Positions 8,628 to 17,550 are shown, numbered from the stretch's first letter. The stretch is DNA of 64,000 bases from Paraperibacillus marinus (GCF_046237605.1 NZ_CP143542.1:3844001-3908000), one strand, 5' to 3'. The notes: generated by a model from the sequence alone, not told the origin. A program made the numbers and translations.

Positions 8628-9317
8628 TCAATTTTTCTTGCCTACAACCATCCCGGTAGACAGCCATCTCCCTCCATCCTTCAGGATAATATCCTTTTCA
8701 CCATCATAGTAAATCAGATTGTCCACCCACATTTGGTACCCATTTTCAAAATAACTGGCTTCGGTGATCTCCAGGCCGTTTTGATTAAACAAAGTGGAAT
8801 TCCACTGAACTGTTTGTAACCACTTCCTATAACTCTTGTATATTTCAAAATGGGTAATATCCTCTGGTGCATGGTTGGTCCTGCACATTGGTTCCGCAAT
8901 TCCAATATGAGCTTTGCGTTTTGCCACACGGATTAGTTCTCTCAGTGCCCGGGGACGCTCATCAGCTATCATAAAGAACGAACCAATGCTTAGAACTGCA
9001 TCGAAGGAAGATTCTGCAAAAGGCAATGCCTGCGCTGCAGCATTCACAGCAAGAACTTGATTTCCGACACTTTCTTCATTTGCATGGAGGTGGATCGCGT
9101 TTAAATCTTCCCAGGGTTCTAATGTTACAACGGAAACTCCCCAATATTTCGCGAGGGCAGCCGCGATCTGCCCAGAACCGGCTCCGACCTCCAAAATGCG
9201 CATTCCTGGCTGCAGGTTCAAAGCTTGGACTAGAGGCAGAGCCATTTCAAAGGAACCAGGTCCTAGAGGCTGTGGCTGTTTAATAGTAAGAAATGGATTA
9301 AAGCCTGTATCAATCAT
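8628..9317 (-). CDS. Class I SAM-dependent methyltransferase
   Basis: A 229-residue methyltransferase of the Methyltransf_11 type. The SAM-binding motif I ILEVGAGSGQIA is at residues 41-52, motif II region VVTLEP near 66-71, and the DAVLSIGSFFMI segment corresponds to motif IV. The substrate is unknown. The ATG at 9317 follows AGAGGGGAATTTTAAT. It stands alone. Confidence 0.85.
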   Translation of the reverse strand: MIDTGFNPFLTIKQPQPLGPGSFEMALPLVQALNLQPGMRILEVGAGSGQIAAALAKYWGVSVVTLEPWEDLNAIHLHANEESVGNQVLAVNAAAQALPFAESSFDAVLSIGSFFMIADERPRALRELIRVAKRKAHIGIAEPMCRTNHAPEDITHFEIYKSYRKWLQTVQWNSTLFNQNGLEITEASYFENGYQMWVDNLIYYDGEKDIILKDGGRWLSTGMVVGKKN

Positions 9318-10008
9318 ATTAAAATTCCCCTCTTTCCGATTGCGGGTATGAAAAGAAGGCGCTATCTTTTCTGCCGATCATGTTCATTATTTAATACCCT
9401 TTATTTACCAATATAATACATTCCATAAGCAGAATAAAGAATGAGTTAGTAATCAAAAAAAAGACGTTAATCCTCATGGACCAACGCATCGTTATTTCTA
9501 TATTTTTTTAACGATTAGCAAGTGCTAACCAGACTGTTTTTTATTCCTTGCTGCGCCCAGAATAATCAAGCCAGCAAACATTACTATCCCAATTGTATCT
9601 ATGAGCGTATTTGACAGAGCAGGGATAGTAAGGAATGCCGTTACGCCTAGGATAACCTTCAGCCGGACGATTAGGATAATCACAATAAGCCATACGGCAA
9701 GCTGGCTGGCCGGACTCCCGATTTTCCCTTTACGCCTGATCTCTGGAAAGACTTAATGGAATGGCAGATGCGATCTGCATGGATACCCTTTTGATAAGTA
9801 ATGGTTCTTTTAAAAAAGCTTAGAGAGGCTTAGTATGCCGCAACTATCTGATAAACAGGGTTTTTCCAAATGTACCAAAACGATATACATGAAAGGCGTA
9901 TGCCTGGTGTCATCATTGGGGTATATAAAGAAGAACCCTCACGTTTTGAAAAAATAATGAACCAAAAACTGGCCATTTCTATTTAGGAAAGGCATGTTGA
10001 ATTTTGTT
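9318..10008. other. Long intergenic stretch with decayed coding fragments
   Basis: About 690 bases without an intact gene. It contains a start-less frame with two hydrophobic segments on the minus strand (9525-9752, listed separately) and a 38-codon plus-strand frame at 9870-9986 that looks protein-like but that I cannot assign. This is probably a graveyard of one or two genes. Confidence 0.45.
9525..9752 (-). pseudogene. Start-less remnant of a small membrane protein
   Basis: An open frame of about 75 codons that encodes two hydrophobic segments (AVWLIVIILIV and TIGIVMFAGLIILG) and ends in a basic tail before TAG. No in-frame ATG exists before an upstream TAA and the only inner GTG would cut the first helix, so I read it as the C-terminal remnant of a membrane protein. 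Confidence 0.35.
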
Positions 10009-10884
10009 TTATTTATTTGGTCTGGAAATTTCTTTAACCATTTCAGTCAATGCCTCTTTGACCGGAGTAGCTGGACGTCCAAGAATCTTTTCGAAATCAT
10101 TGCTTTCAATTTCCAAAGAACCGTTCCGAATGCTTTCCTGAATACCGACTAGAAGCGGGAGGATGAAGTCAGGGAGACCTGCATCTTTCATGATAGCCGC
10201 ATAGGCAGTGTCATTTACCTGCTGCACATTGATATCTTTACCCAGGACATTGCCTAGTTCGGACACAAGTTCTTCCTGGGTCAATAACTTCCCTGACAGT
10301 TCGTAGATTGTGTTTTCGTGGCCCTTACCGGAAAGAACTGCAGCAGCAGCTTCTGCATAATCACGCTGCGTTGCCCATCCTACCTTGCCATTACCTGCTG
10401 AGGTAACCCATGGTGCCCCAGCCATGACAGCCTGGATGGTTGGAATTTCATTCTCTAGGTACCAGTTATTGCGAAGGAATGAATAAGGGATACCCGTTTT
10501 CTTGATGGCTGCTTCCGTAGCAATATGGGGCGGAGCCATTAGATTAGTGCTTTCAGGAGCATTAGCTATACTTGTATATGCAATAAATTTAACACCCGAG
10601 CGTTCCGCTGCAGCAACCGCATTTATATGCTGGCGGATTCTTGTTTCATTGTCACCGTCAGCTGAAATGATTAACAAGCGGTCGATTCCGGCAAATGCTG
10701 TATCCAATGTTTCCGGGCTGTCAAAATCACCTTGCCGGACGTCTACTCCGCGGGCTTTTAATTCTGCAGCTTTTTCAGTGTTGCGGACACTGACAGCCAC
10801 TTGCTCAACTGGTACAGTGTTTAATAAGGTATCAACGATTTTTGTTCCAAGTTTTCCAGTGGCGCCTGTAACTAACAATTTCAT
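10009..10884 (-). CDS. NmrA/QorB-type NAD(P)H-dependent oxidoreductase
   Basis: A 291-residue atypical SDR of the NmrA-like group, closest in layout to quinone reductase QorB/YtfG. The N-terminal nucleotide loop GATGKLG is at residues 7-13; the VSVRNTEKAAEL segment then reads NADP(H) phosphate, and FIAYTSIAN marks the later core strand. It probably reduces quinones or related electrophiles. Its promoter (TTGACT 10964-10969, TATAAT 10941-10946, 17 bases apart) is overlapped by a TGTAAT-N7-ATTACA operator, and an Rrf2 regulator is encoded divergently, so repression with release by an electrophile or oxidant signal is likely. Confidence 0.87.
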   Translation of the reverse strand: MKLLVTGATGKLGTKIVDTLLNTVPVEQVAVSVRNTEKAAELKARGVDVRQGDFDSPETLDTAFAGIDRLLIISADGDNETRIRQHINAVAAAERSGVKFIAYTSIANAPESTNLMAPPHIATEAAIKKTGIPYSFLRNNWYLENEIPTIQAVMAGAPWVTSAGNGKVGWATQRDYAEAAAAVLSGKGHENTIYELSGKLLTQEELVSELGNVLGKDINVQQVNDTAYAAIMKDAGLPDFILPLLVGIQESIRNGSLEIESNDFEKILGRPATPVKEALTEMVKEISRPNK

Positions 10885-10933
10885 AAAATATCCCTCCTGG
10901 ATTCGTTTTAAAATTGTAACTGATTTAATTACC

Positions 10934-10952
10934 TGTAATCATTATAATTACA
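10934..10952. promoter_or_regulatory. Operator 1 (TGTAAT-N7-ATTACA) over the reductase promoter
   Basis: A 6-7-6 palindrome that covers the minus-strand -10 box TATAAT (10941-10946) of the NmrA-type gene. The same palindrome recurs at 11024-11042. Confidence 0.75.
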
Positions 10953-11012
10953 AGTTTGCGTCAAGTCAACTATAGAACTTTTTGTCCTTTGTTATTCTTC
11001 ATGGTTTTAAGG

Positions 11013-11042
11013 TATAATAAACCTGTAATCGAATTAATTACA
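11013..11042. promoter_or_regulatory. rrf2-type gene promoter and operator 2
   Basis: A -10 box TATAAT (11013-11018), with a weak TTGTTA at 10989-10994, is followed directly by TGTAAT-N7-ATTACA (11024-11042), a near copy of operator 1. It lies 18 bases before the regulator's ATG, which points to autoregulation. Confidence 0.72.
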
Positions 11043-11059
11043 AACGGAAGGGATGCTTT

Positions 11060-11497
11060 ATGTCCATCAGCAGTCGATTTTCTGTAGGAATTCATATATT
11101 GTCGTTGATTGAGTTTAATAAAGAAGGGATTAGCTCTTCCGATTTTCTCGCTTCAAGCGTCAACACGAACCCCGCTGTAATCAGGAAACTTATGGGGATG
11201 TTAAAGAAAGCAGGATTGGTCGAAGTGCATCCAGGAATCGCAGGAGCCAAACTTGCCAAGAAAATGTCGGAAATTACACTCCTTGACGTATACAAGGCTG
11301 TTAATGTTGTACAAGATAATGAGTTGTTTGGAATGCATGAAAATCCTAACCCCGACTGTCCGGTGGGAAGGCACATCCAAAACACAATTGAGCCGATATT
11401 TTCAGCTGCACAGTTAGCAATGGAGAAGGTATTGGGTAACGTGATGCTCGAGGATGTTGTTAAGGATATTGGTAAAAAATCAAATATCGACTGTTAA
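11060..11497 (+). CDS. Rrf2 family transcriptional regulator
   Basis: A 145-residue regulator with an N-terminal winged helix (about residues 1-70; SSDFLASSVNTNPAVIRKLMGMLKKAGLVE is the recognition region) and a dimerisation helix. The cysteine loop of Fe-S members is reduced here to one Cys in NPDCPVG plus a Cys near the C-terminus, so a thiol or electrophile sensor of the YwnA kind is more likely than an Fe-S sensor. It is divergent from the NmrA-type reductase and flanked by two identical operators. ATG follows GGAAGGGATGCTTT. Confidence 0.9.
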   Translation: MSISSRFSVGIHILSLIEFNKEGISSSDFLASSVNTNPAVIRKLMGMLKKAGLVEVHPGIAGAKLAKKMSEITLLDVYKAVNVVQDNELFGMHENPNPDCPVGRHIQNTIEPIFSAAQLAMEKVLGNVMLEDVVKDIGKKSNIDC

Positions 11498-11500
11498 TAT

Positions 11501-11536
11501 AAAGGGCATTCATATAGAATGTCTTTTCATTTTTTC
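11501..11536 (+). terminator. Terminator of the rrf2-type gene
   Basis: AAAGGGCATTC and GAATGTCTTTT pair around a short loop and are followed by CATTTTTT, directly after the stop codon. Confidence 0.6.
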
Positions 11537-11954
11537 CGGCGTTTAAAGAATTAAATAATAGGGCTGGAGGGGTGACTAACCCCCGGCCTCTCATACATCA
11601 TGTGCTCTCGCATTTTGTCCTTTTCCTTATTAGTAAAAGCGATTGGAAAAAGATATACTGTATTTTGAACCTTTATCCTATGACCGCCTGCTTTACAAGC
11701 AGGCAGGATGGCTGAAAAAACTGTCGATAATAAGTACCTTTTGTCCATGTGAATACGGTCCAACACCTGAATCACCCCTTACTCAGTTATGGGTGGTTGA
11801 GGGAGGGCTCATGATTAAAAAGCAATTGGCTCCATGTGCCTGGTTTCCGCGGGCGAGCCGGGACCCTTCCCGGCGCCGCATCTGGAGTAAATCTTCCAAT
11901 ACCTCTGTTGACATACAGATTCAATCGCTTCTCTCTCGTCTATTCTCTAAAATT
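11537..11954. other. Gene-free stretch
   Basis: About 420 bases with no gene I can support. Open frames exist on both strands but lack ribosome binding sites and recognisable products. A GC-rich inverted repeat sits near 11840-11875 (CCCGGC/GCCGGG type). Confidence 0.4.
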
Positions 11955-12854
11955 CTATAAAATGTCCAAAGGCATTTTTCTAGTCGGTTGAGGAAATACT
12001 TCATTAAGTCTATTTAAATCCTCTTCTGTAAATTCAATAGTAGCGGCTTCCGCATTTGCTAGTACATGTTCTTCTTGAACAGCTTTTGGAATAGCCAGAC
12101 AATTGTTAGTACGGATTGTCCAGGCAAGAGCGATTTGTAAAGGTTGTACAGCGTATTTATCTGCAATCTGTAAAATGGTTGGATCTGTTAACAGCTGTCT
12201 TCTTAGAGAACCTCCTTGAGCTAGCGGGCTATATGCCATAATAGGCATGTGATGTTCTCGCTGCCATGGCAAGAGATCATACTCTATACCCCTTGAACCA
12301 AGATGATATAATACTTGATTAGTCATACAGTTTTTCCCATTAGTGGTGTCCCATAACTCTTTCATATCATCGGTATCAAAATTGGAGACTCCCCACCTTA
12401 CTATTTTCCCTTCCTTGCGCAGCTTTTCCATTCCTTCAACGGTTTCTGCTAATGGCACACGTCCCCGCCAGTGTAAAAGGTACAAATCAAGATGATTGGT
12501 TCCCAGCCTTTTTAGACTGTTTTCACACGCTTTGGCAATCATATCTAATCCTGCATGATGAGGATATACCTTTGATACTAAAAAGACGTCATCTCTACGT
12601 CCTTTAATTGCTTCCCCTACTAAACGTTCAGAATCACCATCACCATACATTTCAGCCGTATCTATTAGTTTCATGCCTAACTCTATTCCGAGTTGTAAAG
12701 CTTTGATTTCCCTTTCTCTCATTTGAGGATTTTCTCCCATGTACCAAGTTCCTTGTCCTATTCTTGGCAGAGAAGTTCCATCAGGCAATGTAACTACTCT
12801 ACTTTCAAGGGAATTTCTTATTTTTGTTAATTTATTTTCGTCCTGTACACTCAT
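11955..12854 (-). CDS. Aldo/keto reductase
   Basis: A 299-residue (beta/alpha)8 NADPH-dependent reductase. The catalytic tetrad is complete: Asp65 and Tyr70 (in LIDTAEMYG), Lys95 (VSKVYP) and His128 (LLHWRG). The cofactor end shows IPKAVQEEHVLANAEA. It reduces aldehydes or ketones; the substrate is open. The ATG at 12854 follows GGAAGTGATTATTA. It forms a run of redox genes with the following SDR, DJ-1 and monooxygenase genes, though a terminator separates it from the SDR upstream. Confidence 0.92.
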   Translation of the reverse strand: MSVQDENKLTKIRNSLESRVVTLPDGTSLPRIGQGTWYMGENPQMREREIKALQLGIELGMKLIDTAEMYGDGDSERLVGEAIKGRRDDVFLVSKVYPHHAGLDMIAKACENSLKRLGTNHLDLYLLHWRGRVPLAETVEGMEKLRKEGKIVRWGVSNFDTDDMKELWDTTNGKNCMTNQVLYHLGSRGIEYDLLPWQREHHMPIMAYSPLAQGGSLRRQLLTDPTILQIADKYAVQPLQIALAWTIRTNNCLAIPKAVQEEHVLANAEAATIEFTEEDLNRLNEVFPQPTRKMPLDIL

Positions 12855-12897
12855 TAATAATCACTTCCTGTTGTATCTTTTTTTTGCACCTTATAAC

Positions 12898-12934
12898 AAA
12901 AAAGGCGGCAATACTCTTTTACAGTATTGCCACC
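12898..12934 (-). terminator. Terminator of the atypical SDR gene
   Basis: On the minus strand a GGTGGCAATACT stem pairs with AGTATTGCCGCC and runs into TTTTTT (12898-12903). It lies about 100 bases past the SDR stop. Confidence 0.7.
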
Positions 12935-13027
12935 GGTAAATTACTTTAATTCTTATTTTATTTCTTTTTTAGTCAGAACCGCTGCCTGGCAGGGTGATAA
13001 GCTTCCGTTCAAGATCTATTCAGGCCC

Positions 13028-13744
13028 TTATACTAAGTGGGCTCCACCATCAATCAGAACAGCCGTACCAGTAGTAAAACCACTTTTTGCAAGGTATACA
13101 TAGGTTTCAGCTATGTCTTCCGGCTTTGCAATCCGTCCAACAGGAAGCTGTTGTGCAATGCCGTTGAACAGTGCCTGCCTCTGATCATCTGGCATTCCAG
13201 CATAGATTGGAGTGTCTACAATTCCAGGTGAAACCACATTTACCCTAATAGGGGCCAGGTCCACGGAAAGTCCTCGAACCAATCCATCAATGGCTGAATT
13301 GATTGCCGCGAGCGTAGTAGCTCCTTCGGGAGGACGAACGCCATATACACCAGAGGTTAAGGTAATTGAGCTCTCATTGTTTAAATATGGAAGTGCTGAA
13401 CGGGCGGCAATATATTGCCCCCAGAACTTACTATCAAACGCCTCTTTAGCACTTGCCACAGGCAATTCGCTAAAATGTCCCATTGCTCCTTCTCCCGCTG
13501 TTACCACAAGATGGTCAAATTTTCCAACCTTGCTGAAAAATTCTGCTACTTTTTCTTCGCTTCGAAAATCGATTTCATGTCCTTCTACATTACCGCCAAG
13601 AACTTGTTTTGCTTCATTTAATTTGGAAACAGAACGGCTGGCAATGATCACTTGAGCTGATTGATCGAGAAACGCTTTGGCAGTTGCTAAACCAATACCA
13701 GAAGTACCCCCTAAAACAACTACTCGTTTACCATTTAATGACAT
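13028..13744 (-). CDS. SDR-fold protein lacking the YxxxK active site
   Basis: A 238-residue Rossmann protein of the short-chain dehydrogenase family. The nucleotide loop GGTSGIG (12-18) and the catalytic-serine position (Ser131 in LTSGVYG) are present, as is the C-terminal GTAVLIDGGAHLV. Where YxxxK should stand, residues 142-152 read ATTLAAINSAI, so Tyr and Lys are both missing. This occurs in a recognisable SDR subgroup, so it is probably functional but may bind rather than reduce, or use another mechanism. ATG follows AGAGAGGGGTTTTACT. Neighbours are other redox-stress genes. Confidence 0.85.
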   Translation of the reverse strand: MSLNGKRVVVLGGTSGIGLATAKAFLDQSAQVIIASRSVSKLNEAKQVLGGNVEGHEIDFRSEEKVAEFFSKVGKFDHLVVTAGEGAMGHFSELPVASAKEAFDSKFWGQYIAARSALPYLNNESSITLTSGVYGVRPPEGATTLAAINSAIDGLVRGLSVDLAPIRVNVVSPGIVDTPIYAGMPDDQRQALFNGIAQQLPVGRIAKPEDIAETYVYLAKSGFTTGTAVLIDGGAHLV

Positions 13745-13837
13745 AGTAAAACCCCTCTCTTATTAAAACCCTTTTTTGTATTGAAATTCTATGGGAAATA
13801 TTAATTTCTAAAACGATATTATTGACTACTTACGCTA

Positions 13838-14350
13838 TTATTCAGCTAATAATTTTAAGGATTCACGATTAAAGGCAGGAATGTCATCCGGAAAACGGCT
13901 TGTTACAATATTATTGCTTACCACAACTTCTTCATCTTTGTAGTTAGCACCTGCATTTTTGAGATCGTTCCTTATTGATTTGAAACCTGTTATGTCGACA
14001 CCTTTTAATAAGTCTGTATCAATTAATACTTGTGGGCCATGGCAAATGGCAAACACAGGTTTATCTTCTTGTATAAATGCTTTTGCGAATTCACCGAAAC
14101 GATCGTCTTCACGTAATAAATCGGGAGAGAAGCCGCCAGGGATGAATAAGGCATCAAAGTCTTGAGGATTAACTTCCCCAATTCCTTTATCTATTTTCAC
14201 TGCTTCACCTTTTTTACCAGCAATATCTTTTCCAGCCTGGATGTCGATTGTGATCACTTGATGACCAGCATCTTTAAATGCTTGTGCTGGTTCTGTGAAT
14301 TCTACGTCTTCAAATAAGTCTGTTATTAGTGTAGCGATTTTTTTGCTCAT
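13838..14350 (-). CDS. DJ-1/PfpI family protein (class I glutamine amidotransferase-like)
   Basis: A 170-residue DJ-1/PfpI protein, resembling the Bacillus general stress proteins of the YfkM type. The nucleophile elbow AICHGP puts Cys103 next to His104, and an acidic residue in the N-terminal FEDVEFTEP segment completes the site. Members handle methylglyoxal or glycated products or act as redox chaperones. ATG at 14350 follows AAGGAGGCTTTCATA. It is a one-gene unit. Confidence 0.88.
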   Translation of the reverse strand: MSKKIATLITDLFEDVEFTEPAQAFKDAGHQVITIDIQAGKDIAGKKGEAVKIDKGIGEVNPQDFDALFIPGGFSPDLLREDDRFGEFAKAFIQEDKPVFAICHGPQVLIDTDLLKGVDITGFKSIRNDLKNAGANYKDEEVVVSNNIVTSRFPDDIPAFNRESLKLLAE

Positions 14351-14494
14351 TATGAAAGCCTCCTTATAATTGTAAAAGCATCATTGGTATTATTCTCATT
14401 TAACACAATAAATACAAGTAATCTACTGTGTGTAGTATATGTTACTGCTAGATATATGAGGTATAAAAACGCTTAGTATCGCTCTGTCACGTGT

Positions 14495-14794
14495 TTAATG
14501 ATGGTGATGCCCTTTGGAAGAATTCGTGATCTCAAATCCTGCTTGCGGCACATAGAAGTACTTAATCCAAACCCCATCTAAAAACGGTTCCCTTTTATCA
14601 AGTAAAACATCAATGCCTTTGTCTGTTTTCACAATTTCATCATGGTCCGTGGGCGTATCAAGTTTTACTTCATAATGGGCATGGTCCCCATGGTCCAATG
14701 TAACGTAGACACGAACCATTTTCCCTTCAGCCTCTTCACTTTCCAGCATTTGTTTCAGCACTTTAGCAGCATTTCGGTTAATTTTGCAGTTCAT
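14495..14794 (-). CDS. HesB/IscA-like (Fe-S biosynthesis fold) protein with His tail
   Basis: A 99-residue protein of the small Bacillus HesB-like group. It begins MNCKINRNAAKVLKQMLE and has the core HYEVKLDTP and YFYVPQAGFEI, but lacks the three conserved cysteines of true A-type Fe-S carriers. It ends in GHHHH, a possible metal-binding tail. The start is taken at 14794, which has AGGAGA eight bases upstream; a longer frame to 14863 has no such site. A role in metal or Fe-S handling is inference. Confidence 0.7.
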   Translation of the reverse strand: MNCKINRNAAKVLKQMLESEEAEGKMVRVYVTLDHGDHAHYEVKLDTPTDHDEIVKTDKGIDVLLDKREPFLDGVWIKYFYVPQAGFEITNSSKGHHHH

Positions 14795-14888
14795 ATCATT
14801 ATCTCCTATCATTTTAAGTAAGGAATCTGTATACAACCTCATAGCCTGATTACACGGTTTCATCCATATTCAATGCCTTGGAAGAATC

Positions 14889-14913
14889 AAAAAAGCATCA
14901 TTGCTGATGTCTT
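14889..14913 (-). terminator. Terminator of the luciferase-like gene pair
   Basis: On the minus strand ACATCA-GCAA-TGATGC is followed by TTTTTTG, just past the stop of the 14919-15941 gene. Confidence 0.5.
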
Positions 14914-14918
14914 CCTTT

Positions 14919-15941
14919 TTACCTTTCGCGTTTTGTAATTTCTGCCAGAAGCTTGTATGAGTGCAGGCGATCTTTGTGGTCGTAAACCTGGGCAATGGCC
15001 ATGATTTCATCTGCCCGGCTCTCCTCCAAAAATGTATCCAGCTTGTCCTTTACCGTCTGCTGGCTGCCAACAATCGATGAGCCTAATTGCTGCTCGAGAG
15101 CCTTTAATTGGTAGCTGCCGGCCACTTCTGATATGTCATCTACCGGTGGTTGAAGCGGTGTAAGGCTGCCACTCATCAGATTCAAAAATTGCTGCTGTAT
15201 TGTTGTAAAAAGGCGCTTTGCCTCTTTATCCGTTTCTGCTGTAATGATATTCAATGCCACCATCGCATACGGCTTATCGAGAACATTTGAAGGCTTGAAC
15301 GCATTGCGATAGATATTTAGTGCACCCAGAGTGTTAAGTGGCGAGAAATGGGAGGCAAACGCGAATGGCAAACCCAGTTCTCCGGCCAGCTGTGCACTGA
15401 AGCCGCTTGAACCCAGGAGCCAGATTGGAATATTCAAACCCTCACCTGGAATCGCTTTTATAGGGTTGCCTTGTGCCAGGGATGGATCAAAGTAACCTCT
15501 GAGTTCCGCTAATTGCTCAGGAAAGTCATCTCCGGTACTTCCCAAGTCACGTCTCAATGCACGAGCGGTCCCCTGATCTGTACCGGGTGCCCGCCCCAGA
15601 CCAAGGTCAATTCGCCCGGGATATAATGATTCAAGAGTGCCAAACTGCTCAGCGATGACGAGCGGTGCGTGATTGGGCAGCATGATTCCTCCTGAACCAA
15701 TCCGGATTTTTGATGTACCGGCTGCCACATGGGACATCACCACAGAAGTGGCGGAACTGGCTATAAACGGCATATTATGATGTTCTGCGAGCCAAAAACG
15801 ATTGTAACCCAGTGTTTCAGCAAGCTGTGCGAGTTCCAATGTATGGCGGAAAGAGTCAGCAGGAGTACTTCCGGCTGTTATCGGTGAAAGATCAAGGACC
15901 GAGAATGGAATGTTTTTTAGTTTATTTTCATGTTTAGACAT
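14919..15941 (-). CDS. LLM-class flavin-dependent monooxygenase (group 1)
   Basis: A 340-residue bacterial-luciferase-like protein (TIM barrel, FMNH2-dependent). Typical segments are FSVLDLSPITAGSTP at the N-terminus, GYNRFWLAEHHNMPFIASSATSV, and RIDLGLGRAPGTDQ. It resembles the CmrA/YceB-like 'group 1' of the family. The substrate is unknown. The gene follows the second luciferase-like gene after 38 bases on the same strand, downstream of an ArsR-type regulator, so the three form a probable operon. Confidence 0.88.
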   Translation of the reverse strand: MSKHENKLKNIPFSVLDLSPITAGSTPADSFRHTLELAQLAETLGYNRFWLAEHHNMPFIASSATSVVMSHVAAGTSKIRIGSGGIMLPNHAPLVIAEQFGTLESLYPGRIDLGLGRAPGTDQGTARALRRDLGSTGDDFPEQLAELRGYFDPSLAQGNPIKAIPGEGLNIPIWLLGSSGFSAQLAGELGLPFAFASHFSPLNTLGALNIYRNAFKPSNVLDKPYAMVALNIITAETDKEAKRLFTTIQQQFLNLMSGSLTPLQPPVDDISEVAGSYQLKALEQQLGSSIVGSQQTVKDKLDTFLEESRADEIMAIAQVYDHKDRLHSYKLLAEITKRER

Positions 15942-15979
15942 AAGTTCATCTTCTATCCTTTTCTAATTTTTTTTCAAAA

Positions 15980-16945
15980 CTAATCTAATACTGGAATTTC
16001 ATGAGTCGGAAAGTAAGGCAGCACAAACTCTCCAAGCTCCTGGATGACTTCCACGGGAGGGCGCTTTGAAAAATACAATACAAATGCTAGGTGATTGACA
16101 CCAATGGATTGAAATTGATATAGAATTTCTAATAACTGCTTGCGCCCTACACGAAATCCTAACGGAATCGGAACAGGAAACGAATCGGGATTTTCCGATA
16201 AATCGATAAATAAAGTCTGAGTGAAAGGTTTAAACACTCCTGGGGCGTGAATTTCCGACAACTCGCGGTACTCGTTAATCAATTGAGTTTGTTGTGGGAT
16301 AATCCTCGGGTACTGGATCCAGCCATCCCCATTCTGGGCGATCCATTCCATCGATTGATTGCTGAATCCTGTCACCATGGTCGGAATCGAAGAAAAAGGT
16401 TTGGGGATCATTCTCATATCCGCTCCATCGATGATGCCTAAATCGCTGTTGATTGTCGGATTGTCTTCCTTTAACAGCCGTTCAAGGAAGGCATAATTCT
16501 TATTAAACAGCATTCCACTTTCGAGCTTGGATATTCCCAAAGCTGTGAAATCTTTATCCCGGTCTCCAGCAGCCACTCCCATGATCAGACGTTCGGGAAA
16601 TAACCGGTCAATAGATGATGCTTCCTTTGCCACTCGGACAGGATGGCGCAGCGGCAGGACCACACTCGCCGTCCCAAGTGCAATATCCTTGGTATGGGCC
16701 GCAAGATAGGTCAAATAAATCCATACATCATACGCTTGACCATTATCATCAATATTCAAATTCTGAATCGTAACGTCCCTAAGCCACAATGCCGCGAAAC
16801 CATGGTCTTCAATTTTGCGGGCAAGCGACAGCTGATTTTCCATAATTGGATATTTGGACATCCTTGCCGTCGGAATCGAGAAACCAAGCGTCATTTTATC
16901 CTGTTGGTACAACCTGTTAAATGCTCGATGCTGTAATAAACTCAC
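15980..16945 (-). CDS. Luciferase-type oxidoreductase, second LLM protein
   Basis: A 321-residue LLM-fold protein of the BA3436-like type. Segments LTLGFSIPTARMSKYP, HGFAALWLRDV, LGTASVVLPLRHPVRVAKEASSIDRL and RLIMGVAAGDRDKDF fit the FMN-binding barrel. The start is GTG at 16945 behind AAGGAGAATTGAA. It lies 11 bases after the regulator's stop, so it is probably co-transcribed with it and with the following LLM gene. Confidence 0.85.
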   Translation of the reverse strand: MSLLQHRAFNRLYQQDKMTLGFSIPTARMSKYPIMENQLSLARKIEDHGFAALWLRDVTIQNLNIDDNGQAYDVWIYLTYLAAHTKDIALGTASVVLPLRHPVRVAKEASSIDRLFPERLIMGVAAGDRDKDFTALGISKLESGMLFNKNYAFLERLLKEDNPTINSDLGIIDGADMRMIPKPFSSIPTMVTGFSNQSMEWIAQNGDGWIQYPRIIPQQTQLINEYRELSEIHAPGVFKPFTQTLFIDLSENPDSFPVPIPLGFRVGRKQLLEILYQFQSIGVNHLAFVLYFSKRPPVEVIQELGEFVLPYFPTHEIPVLD

Positions 16946-16956
16946 TTCAATTCTCC

Positions 16957-17304
16957 TTAAATTTTTGTACCAATGTATTTTTCGAACTTTTTAATCGTCT
17001 CCTCATTACGGCGATAATACGTCCATTGTCCGATTCGCTTCATTTCAACCAGTCCGCTTTGCAGCAGAATCGATAAATACTGTGAAGTAGTGGATTGCGA
17101 AATCCCGGCCTTGCTTCGGATATCCCCTACGCAAACTCCGCCTTCAAATCCTTCATCAGCAATAATATGGGCTTGCGGTGAAAAATGACTGTAGGGATCT
17201 TTTAACATTTGAAGAATGCTCACCCTCGTCTGGTTCGACAATGCCTTGAAAATCTCAACGGCTTGTTCATCATTTAAGCGTTCAAATTCCTGCTTCAATG
17301 TCAT
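16957..17304 (-). CDS. ArsR-type HTH regulator
   Basis: A 115-residue winged-helix regulator: FKALSNQTRVSILQMLKDP opens the DNA-binding domain, AGISQSTTSQYLSILLQSGLVEMKRIGQWTYYRRNEE is the recognition helix and wing. A 20-residue insert with one Cys (EGGVCVGDI) precedes the recognition helix. The start at 17304 is chosen over upstream starts because the frame further up crosses a terminator (17481-17508). First gene of the monooxygenase operon; likely to control it. Confidence 0.85.
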   Translation of the reverse strand: MTLKQEFERLNDEQAVEIFKALSNQTRVSILQMLKDPYSHFSPQAHIIADEGFEGGVCVGDIRSKAGISQSTTSQYLSILLQSGLVEMKRIGQWTYYRRNEETIKKFEKYIGTKI

Positions 17305-17480
17305 TTGCCTCTTTCTATATCGATTATCACTATCCCAATGGAAGCTGAATAGATGATATGAAAGCATCACACCAAATCGGAAATTAGCGATATACATATT
17401 ATTAGCCATCTGGTCTGTCGAAATCAAAAGATTTGTTTCGAAGAAGATATGGCGAAAAGTTCCCCCGTAAAAAAGACGCC

Positions 17481-17508
17481 AAAAAAACCTGCATATAACA
17501 GGTTTTTC
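17481..17508 (-). terminator. Terminator upstream of the ArsR unit
   Basis: AAAAACCTG (17483-17491) pairs with CAGGTTTTT (17499-17507); on the minus strand a run of T follows. It closes the minus-strand unit that ends with the ABM remnant. Confidence 0.65.
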
Positions 17509-17550
17509 CGACGGTTCCCCCACGCCATCTTTGAACTTATACCATTATTT

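Noticed and set aside
11643..11960. 105-codon plus-strand frame in the gap after the Rrf2 gene
   Set aside because: No ribosome binding site, no recognisable domain, and it runs into the end of the aldo/keto reductase gene.
17305..17523. 188-residue version of the ArsR-type regulator
   Set aside because: The extra N-terminus would be encoded across a terminator hairpin and does not resemble the family; the internal ATG at 17304 begins at the usual place.
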